The position numbers and the translations under genes were made by a program. This document shows, one piece after another, positions 30,837-36,853 of a stretch of 36,853 nt of DNA; the first letter of the stretch is position 1, and each line of letters begins with the position of its first letter. Below the pieces are notes generated by a model. That model ran no database searches and was not told the DNA's origin. It worked only from the letters and a program-made list of their open reading frames with translations. Source of the DNA: a virus; IMG/VR virus record IMGVR_UViG_3300007735_000685, positions 1 to 36,853 of that record; one strand, 5' to 3'.

Positions 30837-32116
30837 GGGATGCAGGAGTTCGTAACGGTCGGCGGTGTGCCGGAAGCCGTGGTCGGAAGTTCAATCCCAT
30901 TGGCAAACGGCGCAAAGAACCGCTCGGTATACGACAGAACCGAAGAGGCATAATCGTTGCTGATTGACACCGTGATACGGTCGCCAATGCGCCAATTCGT
31001 GCTGCCGTCAATGAGTTGGAAATACTGTCCGTTTGTTCCGTACTGATTCGGCACGAACAGAAACGCGCAATCAATCGCAACGGTCACGCCACTATCAATG
31101 TTTCGACTGATATACACAACCATTGATTCTTGCGGCGCAGTCCAATCGTGCTGATACGACGCGGTGTAAAGCGTCCATGTGCTTCCGGCAGCGTTCAAGG
31201 CACTTGCCGTAGCAGTCGCCGTTGCATACCCACTACCCGAAGATGTCTGCAACTGCATTTCGATTGGCTGCGTTACGGTTCCCGAAACCTTCTTTGCCCA
31301 AAATCCAAAGATCACGCGCTTACCGGGGCCAAGCGTCGTAGTGCTTGTGTTTGTTTGGAACAGAAGGACGTTTGCCGTACCGTTGAAGGAAATCGCTGAT
31401 GTCTGACGGAACGGGCTGGCGGTGTATTGCGAGAATGCCGCAGTAGTACCCGCTCCAATCTCCCAAGAATCCGGTACTCCCGCAGTCCATGTTTCAAACG
31501 AACCATTGGTAAGTACGTTTGGGCCGCCATCGTAATCCGTGGCGTTGATCGTAGTATTGATGCCCGTACCACCCGGCCACAGACTGTCGTTGATGTTTGG
31601 ATAGGCCGCGCTGCCTGTTACGCGAAACACCTCTTGCCCGGCTGTCGCGCCCGTCGTTGTGTCGCCAATGCACTCAAATTGAAGCGCATCGGTGCGACTC
31701 ATTTGCGACGGAATGCTATGCAAAATCACCGTTCCGTTGCCCGTTCCGGTAACGGTTGGCGTTCCAATAGTGATCGTGTTCTTCAGAAGCGTCGTTCCGC
31801 CCGCTCGCATCTGTCGCGCGAGTTCGGTCATTGCTGGGATCACCTGCTTCGGCACGTTTGCATTGTCAGCGTTCACCATCTCGGTCAGCGTTTTTCGCGC
31901 ACCAGCGACTGCATTGGTTAGCGTTGCATCGGTTGAGTTGTAGATGCCGAGGAACTGATTCAAGATCGGCGTAAACATGAACCGCGTAGCGGCGGTGTAT
32001 TGAGCGTCAAGATTCGTAGCGCGCGTGACGATGGCAGCGCGAGCATCCAACTGCGTCTTGGCGATTCCGAAATGCCCGCCAAGTCGGTTGTAGAGGGTTG
32101 TGAGGCTAACGGTCAT
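30833..32116 (-). CDS. Tail-associated protein with carbohydrate-binding-like segment (427 aa)
   Basis: Paralogue of the 457-residue protein at 21916-23289: LTTLYNRLGGHFG (5-17), WPGGTGINTTINAT (180-193), VLTNGSFETWTAGVPDSW (201-218), and a late NWRIGDRITVSISNDYASSV with GIELP. The middle has a CBM_4_9-like jellyroll pattern. It lies between the tail chaperone and the tape-measure candidate, an unusual place for a sugar-binding protein, where the tape measure usually comes directly. Starts by ATGA overlap with the chaperone stop. Confidence 0.75.
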   Translation of the reverse strand: MTVSLTTLYNRLGGHFGIAKTQLDARAAIVTRATNLDAQYTAATRFMFTPILNQFLGIYNSTDATLTNAVAGARKTLTEMVNADNANVPKQVIPAMTELARQMRAGGTTLLKNTITIGTPTVTGTGNGTVILHSIPSQMSRTDALQFECIGDTTTGATAGQEVFRVTGSAAYPNINDSLWPGGTGINTTINATDYDGGPNVLTNGSFETWTAGVPDSWEIGAGTTAAFSQYTASPFRQTSAISFNGTANVLLFQTNTSTTTLGPGKRVIFGFWAKKVSGTVTQPIEMQLQTSSGSGYATATATASALNAAGSTWTLYTASYQHDWTAPQESMVVYISRNIDSGVTVAIDCAFLFVPNQYGTNGQYFQLIDGSTNWRIGDRITVSISNDYASSVLSYTERFFAPFANGIELPTTASGTPPTVTNSCIP

Positions 32117-32606
32117 CGCGTGTTCGCTCCCTTCAGTTGCTCCATCAATTCCCGAACCTGACCCTTCGCATCGGTCGGCATACCCATGATTGCAATGCGG
32201 ATTTCGTTAGCCGATTCCTTGTTTCCTAGCGCGCTGCCAATCGCCATGACCTGCGGAATGGCCTTCCAACCCTGCGCCGCTCGCAGATTCATCATGGCCC
32301 CGAGGGCCGCTTCCTTCGGCATGGCATAGGGTGACACGCCGTAGACCGCCATGAAGATGCTTACGGCGCGAGTGCTTTTCCCAACTGCTGGAGCCTCATG
32401 CTGATCCGAAGACCAACAGCGAGGGCTTCCGCGTCGGAAAGAGTCGCCGCCTGCTCCGCAGGATGAAGGCACTTGCGAATCGCGGCGATGATGTGCTGAT
32501 TGTTTGGCTCGCTGCCCGAGAGGGCGAGTTCTGCCATGACAAGCATCCCATCGACCGTGAATTCCTTCGGGCCGACCGTTACGGTAAGGTTGAAATCGTC
32601 AGTCAT
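32113..32606 (-). CDS. Tail assembly chaperone, -1 frameshift product (gpGT-like, about 164 aa)
   Basis: At GGGAAAA (32382-32376) a -1 slip moves ribosomes from the 81-residue frame (next codon GCA) into the overlapping frame (next codon AGC), adding 87 residues that run to 32113 (STRAVSIFMAVYGVSPYAMP onward). The product would be the first 77 residues plus this extension. The second frame has no good start codon of its own: its only long extension upstream is inside the first gene. Slip heptamer, phase, gene order and size match the lambda G/GT pair. The extension ends at the start of the next gene (ATGA). Confidence 0.8.
32361..32606 (-). CDS. Tail assembly chaperone, short form (gpG-like, 81 aa)
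   Basis: MTDDFNLTVTVGPKEFTVDG is followed by helices (ILAAL-like HIIAAIRKCLHPAEQAATL, SDAEALAVGLRISMRLQQL). Size and place directly after the major tail protein match lambda gpG, which with its frameshifted GT product coats the tape measure during tail assembly. Near its end is the slip site GGGAAAA (32382-32376) in the right phase (xxG GGA AAA). Confidence 0.78.
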   Translation of the reverse strand: MTDDFNLTVTVGPKEFTVDGMLVMAELALSGSEPNNQHIIAAIRKCLHPAEQAATLSDAEALAVGLRISMRLQQLGKALAP

Positions 32607-32618
32607 GCAGCGATCCTA

Positions 32619-33125
32619 TCACGACTTGGTATAGATGGCCGATCCAGCCGTGCTAGGCAGGATTTCAAACTTGAAGGCCGCGCGAGTCGGCTTGTTGCCC
32701 GTGTCCTTGACCGTGTGCGTAATCAGGCGGCAACGGTCAACGGTGTAGGCTGGCGCGTTCGCAATGTCCGGCGACACCTTGAACGAAACAAGGTTCGTAC
32801 CGCTGCTCGGGATTGCCAGCGCGCCGACCTGTGGAAACAGGAATCCGGTTCCGGTTCGCGCATCAAGAGCCTGAAACAGATTGGCGAGTTCGGAGGGGTC
32901 GTAGGTAACGAGCGTGAACGAAACAAACGCCGTTGCGCCCATCAGAATCGCGTTAGCAGGATTCTGACCGAGTTCGTTCGTGTAGATGTCCTGATACTTG
33001 TATTCGATGTCGATGCTGAACAGGTCATCGTTATCCGCGCGACCAAAAGCAGCCGTGGGAGTGGTTCCGGCAGTACCCCAAAGGATTTGGTGCGGGCCTG
33101 TCACATTGAGGATTGGCGTTCCCAT
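32619..33125 (-). CDS. Major tail (tube) protein (168 aa)
   Basis: MGTPILNVTGPHQILWGTAG starts a beta-rich protein (DDLFSIDIEYKYQDIYTNEL, TAFVSFTLVTYDPS) typical of tail-tube subunits, with FKFEILPST near the end. It comes right before the G-like chaperone, the place of tail tube genes in siphoviruses. Function: stacked hexameric rings forming the tail tube. Confidence 0.78.
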   Translation of the reverse strand: MGTPILNVTGPHQILWGTAGTTPTAAFGRADNDDLFSIDIEYKYQDIYTNELGQNPANAILMGATAFVSFTLVTYDPSELANLFQALDARTGTGFLFPQVGALAIPSSGTNLVSFKVSPDIANAPAYTVDRCRLITHTVKDTGNKPTRAAFKFEILPSTAGSAIYTKS

Positions 33126-33148
33126 AGGTCATTACCTCCGTTTGCAGT

Positions 33149-33667
33149 TTATCGTGCGCCCAATGCTCGGGCGATAGTCCGTGCCACCTCGGCGCGGGCT
33201 GTGTTTGTCATGGCGAGAATGGGGCGCGCCGGGACGGTCACGCCCGATTTCGCATAGGCATATTCGTGCCGCTTCAATGCCTTTGAATCGCGTCGAACGG
33301 CTGCGCGGGTAAACGGAATGAAATTTGGCCCGCTCGTGGTGAAGCCGTGATGCTGATACAGGCCGTACAGCGGGGCCAGCAGCGTAAGCCGCACCCCGTC
33401 ACCGATAGCCGTCATCTTGCTGGTCAGGCTTCGGAACAGGTTGCCCGTGTCATAAAGCGGCGTACCGCCAGCCCTGTAGTGGCTGATCTCTCGCCGCCGC
33501 TTGCCCTTGCCGACCGTGATCTTGGCCGAGTCGGCCCACAGGGCCGCGTAGCCGCCAACATCGCTGCCACGCGACTTGATGCGGGCTTGGGCCTGCTTCA
33601 CGAGAATGCGACTGACATCCGCTTCCTGAAGCCGCTTCAGCAGGATGTTTCGCACCTGTGCCTGCAT
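33149..33667 (-). CDS. Mu gpG-like virion morphogenesis / tail completion protein (172 aa)
   Basis: The pattern YDTGNLFRSLTSKM, LLAPLYGLYQHHGF and TVPARPIL matches the phage virion morphogenesis (Mu gpG/gp10-type) family involved in head-tail joining. ATG 33667 overlaps the upstream stop by one base (TGATG); a TTG one codon earlier is an alternative start. A basic patch (GKGKRRREISHY) lies mid-chain. Confidence 0.78.
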   Translation of the reverse strand: MQAQVRNILLKRLQEADVSRILVKQAQARIKSRGSDVGGYAALWADSAKITVGKGKRRREISHYRAGGTPLYDTGNLFRSLTSKMTAIGDGVRLTLLAPLYGLYQHHGFTTSGPNFIPFTRAAVRRDSKALKRHEYAYAKSGVTVPARPILAMTNTARAEVARTIARALGAR

Positions 33668-34158
33668 CAATACGCCTGCGTCCGCCTGTTCGGGAAGAAC
33701 GAGCCATCGGCGTTCATGGCAAGGCTGCCCCGCGTAGAGGCCATAATGACCTGTACGGTGGCCGTGCCTGCGTCCCGCTTCGTGTCCACGGCAAAGACCC
33801 GCTTGCCGTCCCGAAGGTCTCCTAGCCGATCCTGCGCCCTATTGGCCTTCGCCTTGACGCTCTCGGGAACATCGCCGCCGCGCCTCTCAAACAGGAAGCA
33901 CAGGGCAAGGTCAGCCGTCAGGCCGAGAAGCATTCCGTTGTTCGCCGTCGCCAGCGTTTCAAGTTCGGACACCACATAAGCGTTCGACCGGGTAGCCGCG
34001 CTGGCGATCTCCTCGCTAGCCCGCTCAATCGCAGCGGCAAGCACGCCCGTGCTGTCGGTCGAATAGTCGCCGTCCGTGGCCGTGTCGCTCACGAGTTCGT
34101 TCAGCAGTCTGATATCAACGTACTTCTGCATTTCCGAAACGGACATGAAGGGGTTCAT
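33667..34158 (-). CDS. Mu gp36/DUF1320-like head-tail connector (163 aa)
   Basis: Helical N-terminus MSVSEMQKYVDIRLLNELVS, then LAAAIERASEEIASAATRSN and LGLTADLALCFLFERRGGDVPESV, the arrangement of DUF1320 (Mu gp36) proteins, which join the portal to the tail. Comes directly after the capsid gene and its terminator-like hairpin. Confidence 0.75.
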   Translation of the reverse strand: MNPFMSVSEMQKYVDIRLLNELVSDTATDGDYSTDSTGVLAAAIERASEEIASAATRSNAYVVSELETLATANNGMLLGLTADLALCFLFERRGGDVPESVKAKANRAQDRLGDLRDGKRVFAVDTKRDAGTATVQVIMASTRGSLAMNADGSFFPNRRTQAY

Positions 34159-34170
34159 GCGTGTCCTCCA

Positions 34171-34206
34171 AGAAAGAGGGCCGCCCGGTGGTTAGCCGAG
34201 CGGCCC
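34171..34206 (-). terminator. Terminator-like hairpin after the major capsid gene
   Basis: On the minus strand an 11-bp stem with one G-T pair (GGGCCGCTCGG/CCGGGCGGCCC) and a 7-base loop is followed by TCTTTCTT. It lies in the 73-bp gap after the capsid stop, so it could lower expression of downstream genes relative to the capsid protein. Confidence 0.65.
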
Positions 34207-34231
34207 GTGAGTTGCTGCCGTAAGGGCCGCG

Positions 34232-35287
34232 TCAGGTCAGCAGGTCAGCCACATAGACCGCCGCGAGCGGGGCCGTCAGGGTGATGCTGCTGTTGTCGGT
34301 CACGCTGCCGCGAACGCGACGGTTCCACGGATCCTCAAGAGTCTCCACGGTCATGTCCTCGTAGGCGAACACCGACAGGGTGCTGAAGGACGGGCCTTCA
34401 TTGCCGACGAGACCGCCGGGACGGCTCACGAACGCGATGCTCGGAGCAGTCTCCGTTCCGTAGAAGAAGCCCACGGTCTTGGCCGAACCCTTGCGGTTGG
34501 TCACGCGCACCGTGTCATCCACCACGACATTCACGCCGAACATCTGCGACGGCAGGCCGTAGGTGGCAAACTGCTGGTCACCCTGAAGGAAGTTCAGAGC
34601 AGCCGAGTAGTTCTTCACATAGTCACGCACGCCATCGTTGCTGGCAATCAGGCGAGCCGTGGTCGGATTGATGACCGCACAGATGTCCGAAGGAGCAACC
34701 ACCGCATTGGTGGCCTGCACGATCTTCTCGGCCGCGCTGCGGAACAACTTCTGAACCTGATCGCCCGTATCGGCAAGATCCGAGTTCATCAGAGTCGTGG
34801 CCTTGTCGTAGTGACCGCTCTGATTGCCAGCCGCGTACGAGGTGTACTGATTCGGGTAGTTCGTGCTGGTGGTCAGCGTCGAAGCCGCACGGACACAACG
34901 GTGCGTCATCATCTTCGCCGCCGCGATGCGCGCATGGCTCGCCACGACATCCCACTGCGCCTGACGAGCAGTCTCCTGCGGGATGTTGAACGAGGTCTGA
35001 AACCGCTGGCAGGTGAAGGTGTTCCACTCAATATCGCTGTTGATACCCGTGGGGCGATCCTCGCCAAGCGGCCACTGCAGATCTTGCGTGTTGACCACGC
35101 GAGCAGTCTCCTCCTCGTCAATGCGGAGGTAGTAACCGCTCATCTGCTGCACCGGGACGATCTGCGCGTAACGGGTCAGAGCGAAGCGGTTCACCGAGCG
35201 GGTGAACTCGACCTGAATCTGACCAGTCGCCGCCGAGAAGGTGGGCACGAAGGTATTCAGCCCACCACCAATTCCGTATTCAGCCAT
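34232..35287 (-). CDS. Major capsid protein (351 aa)
   Basis: HK97-fold type capsid subunit. It begins MAEYGIGGGLNTFVP, a near copy of residues 178-191 of the protease-scaffold. Family-like features: long N-terminal arm, helix with MMTHRCVRAASTL, ICAVINPTTARLIASNDGVR, a loop with YGLPSQMFGVNVVVDDTV, and a C-terminal TFYGTETAPSIAF-like strand set (FFYGTETAPSIAFVSRPGG). Preceded by AAGGAG and flanked by decoration protein upstream and a terminator-like hairpin downstream, which fits high, discrete expression. Confidence 0.88.
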   Translation of the reverse strand: MAEYGIGGGLNTFVPTFSAATGQIQVEFTRSVNRFALTRYAQIVPVQQMSGYYLRIDEEETARVVNTQDLQWPLGEDRPTGINSDIEWNTFTCQRFQTSFNIPQETARQAQWDVVASHARIAAAKMMTHRCVRAASTLTTSTNYPNQYTSYAAGNQSGHYDKATTLMNSDLADTGDQVQKLFRSAAEKIVQATNAVVAPSDICAVINPTTARLIASNDGVRDYVKNYSAALNFLQGDQQFATYGLPSQMFGVNVVVDDTVRVTNRKGSAKTVGFFYGTETAPSIAFVSRPGGLVGNEGPSFSTLSVFAYEDMTVETLEDPWNRRVRGSVTDNSSITLTAPLAAVYVADLLT

Positions 35288-35324
35288 TTGTCATTGCTCC
35301 TTGTGTTTGTGGTTGGCTGTTCAA

Positions 35325-35753
35325 TCAGGGCGTGGTCGGGTAAGTACGCATACCAGCAACGCGCTGAATGCGAATGATTCGACCAGCCGCGCCGCTCTGA
35401 AGCGCAACGAAACCGTGATATCGCGTCGCGCCCACGGTGATCGTGGCGGTCACAGCCTTGCCATCGGCATCGGACTCAACGAACGCGCCGCGCGTGATGT
35501 TGCCAGCGCACTCGACAAGCACGGTTCCGGTCGCGCCACCCTGAAGGGTGATCGGGTCGCCGCTGATCGCGTGCTTGTCCGAACCCGTGCCGACGGCGAT
35601 GCGGGTGCTGCCATCGGAAACGCCAAGAATCGGAACGGTCGCGCCATCAGCCTGAAGGCCCGTATCGTCCGCAGTGGTCGAGGGCTTGACGAAGCGGAAC
35701 GGATAAACGTCGCCGCCCGCGATGAGTGCCGGAGTGTCAGAGAAAGAACCCAT
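35325..35753 (-). CDS. Head decoration / stabilising protein (DUF2190-like, 142 aa)
   Basis: Beta-rich and Gly/Ala/Thr-rich (GGDVYPFRFVKPST, GTVLVECAGNITRGAFVESD, GAAGRIIRIQRVAG), the typical pattern of small capsid decoration proteins of the DUF2190 group, encoded between scaffold and capsid genes. An AAAGGAAC ribosome site precedes its ATG. It probably trims the capsid surface. Confidence 0.75.
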   Translation of the reverse strand: MGSFSDTPALIAGGDVYPFRFVKPSTTADDTGLQADGATVPILGVSDGSTRIAVGTGSDKHAISGDPITLQGGATGTVLVECAGNITRGAFVESDADGKAVTATITVGATRYHGFVALQSGAAGRIIRIQRVAGMRTYPTTP

Positions 35754-35771
35754 TGTTCCTGTTCCTTTCGA

Positions 35772-36437
35772 TTAGGCCTTGTTGCCCGTGTACTTTGCGA
35801 AAAGCGACTTGAACTTCGTCAGGTCGCCAGCGGCCTCATGCACCGCACGAGCGGTAGCGGCCTTGACATCCATCGACTCGTGAGCCTCATCGGTCACGGT
35901 GTGCTGCGCCACGGTCGGCACATTCAGCGGAAGGCGAGCCATCGTGGCCTTCCAAAACGCGATCTTCGCGCCGGGGTTGGTCGCGTCGGACAGTTCCTCA
36001 ACCATGCTGTTGCGGAACTTGCCGCAGCGGTAGCCGTCACGAATCATCGCATCGACTTCCTTGCCGAAACGCTCAAGGCGCAACTGACGCTCAAGTTCCT
36101 GAACGCGCGCGAACAGAGCCTTCGTGGACTTGTCACCCTTGCTCATCTTGGCCTTCCCGCCGTAAGCGGCCTCCATCTCCTCTTCCTCGTCCTCTTCCTC
36201 GGCCTCGCCCTGATGCGAGCCGATATCGACATGAACGCCATCCTCGAACTTGTCCTCGTCCTCGGCGGCGTAAGCCATCTCGGCCTCCTCGCCCTCCGCA
36301 GCCATCGCGGCAGCGTCGGCCTCCTCGGCCATCTTGTCCTCGTCCTCGTCAGCGGCACACTCAGTAGCGGCGGCGGCGAGAGCCTTCTTGGCCTCCTCGT
36401 CGTGCTGCTCCATCTTCTTCTTCATCTTTGCGCTCAT
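35772..36437 (-). CDS. Nested scaffold protein from an internal start (221 aa)
   Basis: ATG at 36437-36435 lies in frame inside the protease gene (M199). It is preceded by AAAGGAAAGCCA, a Shine-Dalgarno match at ideal spacing and the same style used before the genes starting at 16833, 18300 and 35753. The product would be the scaffold domain alone: Lys/Met-rich start, long Glu/Asp/Ala tracts, then a helical C-terminus. Nested protease/scaffold pairs of this kind are known in lambda (C/Nu3) and Mu (I/Z). That the internal start is used is an inference from the ribosome site. Confidence 0.65.
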   Translation of the reverse strand: MSAKMKKKMEQHDEEAKKALAAAATECAADEDEDKMAEEADAAAMAAEGEEAEMAYAAEDEDKFEDGVHVDIGSHQGEAEEEDEEEEMEAAYGGKAKMSKGDKSTKALFARVQELERQLRLERFGKEVDAMIRDGYRCGKFRNSMVEELSDATNPGAKIAFWKATMARLPLNVPTVAQHTVTDEAHESMDVKAATARAVHEAAGDLTKFKSLFAKYTGNKA

Positions 36438-36853
36438 TGGCTTTCCTTTGGTTCCTGACGGGATGAAGGTGTTCAGACCTCCGCCCACGCCAATTTCAGC
36501 AAACTTCTGCTTGGAGTCAAGAGAAACGCGCACGACTCCAAGTGGACGCTCAAAGACCGCCTTTGAGCCGTACTTCCCAAATCGTGTGTCGGGGAGCGGT
36601 CGCCGGGGCGTATCACGGCCCAGCAAGGCTACCTCCGACAGGTGATTGTCCTTCCAAATCTCCGCGCTGCGGCGAGGATAGGCGTTGCTGGCAAGCAGCG
36701 AATCGAACGCCTCCTTCGGCATCTCAACATCGCCCACGACATAGGCAACGCCGTTGCGCTCCTCGTAGCGAACGCTGGTGATGTCGCCGACCGCCTCGGG
36801 CCGCGTGGGCTTGCCGTCCTTCTCGTGTTCGATGACGAGTTTCGGACGCGAGC
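35772..36853 (-). CDS. Prohead protease-scaffold, C-terminal part (Mu gpI-like)
   Basis: Continuation of the gene that starts at 304; the joined product is 419 residues. Residues 1 to about 170 form the Mu-I-like serine protease with H69 and S122. Residues 178-191 (AEIGVGGGLNTFIP) nearly copy the N-terminus of the major capsid protein. From 199 on the chain is a highly charged, Ala/Glu/Asp-rich helical scaffold with a coiled-coil-like LERQLRLERF segment, ending in KYTGNKA. The layout matches head proteases whose C-terminus is the scaffold and is removed on maturation. The gene is followed by the decoration protein and the major capsid protein. An in-frame ATG with a strong ribosome site at 36437 probably also makes free scaffold. 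Confidence 0.85.
   Translation of the reverse strand, partial: SRPKLVIEHEKDGKPTRPEAVGDITSVRYEERNGVAYVVGDVEMPKEAFDSLLASNAYPRRSAEIWKDNHLSEVALLGRDTPRRPLPDTRFGKYGSKAVFERPLGVVRVSLDSKQKFAEIGVGGGLNTFIPSGTKGKPMSAKMKKKMEQHDEEAKKALAAAATECAADEDEDKMAEEADAAAMAAEGEEAEMAYAAEDEDKFEDGVHVDIGSHQGEAEEEDEEEEMEAAYGGKAKMSKGDKSTKALFARVQELERQLRLERFGKEVDAMIRDGYRCGKFRNSMVEELSDATNPGAKIAFWKATMARLPLNVPTVAQHTVTDEAHESMDVKAATARAVHEAAGDLTKFKSLFAKYTGNKA
36728..36853. repeat. Terminal direct repeat, right copy (circular junction)
   Basis: Exact second copy of 1-126. It lies inside the N-terminal half of the prohead protease gene. With one copy removed the genome unit is 36,727 bases. Confidence 0.95.

Noticed and set aside
32113-32472. 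Independent 119-residue gene after the tail chaperone
   Set aside because: Its first 32 residues are a shadow of the chaperone frame and it has no ribosome site; -1 frameshifting accounts for the real part.
35241-36458. Plus-strand open frame of 405 codons
   Set aside because: Antisense to scaffold, decoration and capsid genes; its Leu/Val/Arg repeats simply mirror the Glu/Asp/Ala codons of the scaffold.
1-36853. Integrase, attachment site, lysogeny repressor, CRISPR array, tRNA genes
   Set aside because: No recombinase motifs, no CI/Cro-like pair, no regularly spaced repeats and no cloverleaf-like tRNA sequence were seen on reading the window.

Overview
The window is a complete tailed-phage genome in linearised form. 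The first 126 bases recur exactly as the last 126 (1-126 = 36728-36853), and one gene (the prohead protease) reads straight through this junction, so the unit is about 36.73 kb and circular or circularly permuted in assembly. DNA is GC-rich by eye, with AAGGA/AGGAGG-type ribosome sites, sigma70-like promoters and hairpin-plus-T terminators. The families present (DUF1376/YdaU-like initiator, Gp157, ERF, RusA, BPSL0761-like) suggest a phage of a Gram-negative, probably pseudomonadotal, host; the host cannot be named from the sequence. No integrase, CI-like repressor, tRNA, DNA polymerase or helicase was recognised, so the phage looks lytic and dependent on the host replisome.

Layout. A 279-bp control region (18301-18579) carries two divergent promoters. 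Rightward, twelve small genes (18580-21923), mostly coupled by 4-base ATGA/GTGA overlaps, encode hypothetical early proteins including a sigma-region-4-like HTH, a winged-helix-like protein, zinc-knuckle-like proteins and a 42-residue membrane protein. Leftward, nearly everything else forms one long unit. First come recombination and replication genes (17974-13898): an ERF annealase with an SSB-like C-terminus, Gp157, a DnaA-domain-IV-like protein, a cytosine methyltransferase, and a DUF1376 initiator with iteron-like repeats inside it. Then small genes and nucleases follow (13901-9408): PP-loop/PAPS-reductase-like, four small alpha-helical genes, a PD-(D/E)XK-like protein, RusA and a metallophosphoesterase. 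A membrane-protein cluster that may be the lysis cassette (9418-7347) leads into packaging (TerS, TerL) and the head genes.

The head module is Mu-like: a portal with a ~440-residue extension, MuF, two motif-repeat proteins, and an I-like protease with a nested scaffold that crosses the circle junction. It continues on the right side with a decoration protein, major capsid protein, gp36-like connector and gpG-like protein. The tail module (33125-21916) holds the tube protein, a G/GT chaperone with a GGGAAAA -1 slip site, a short tape-measure candidate, two large tail-tip proteins, two cysteine-rich proteins, and two paralogous proteins with a carbohydrate-binding-like segment placed at either end of the module.

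Most notable: (i) a short RPGQPERF-type motif repeated across consecutive head proteins; (ii) the N-terminus of the capsid protein duplicated at the protease/scaffold boundary; (iii) the ERF-SSB-like fusion ending in EDGIPF; (iv) an origin-like iteron cluster inside the initiator gene; (v) the frameshifted tail chaperone; (vi) the paralogous tail proteins and the cysteine-rich pair.
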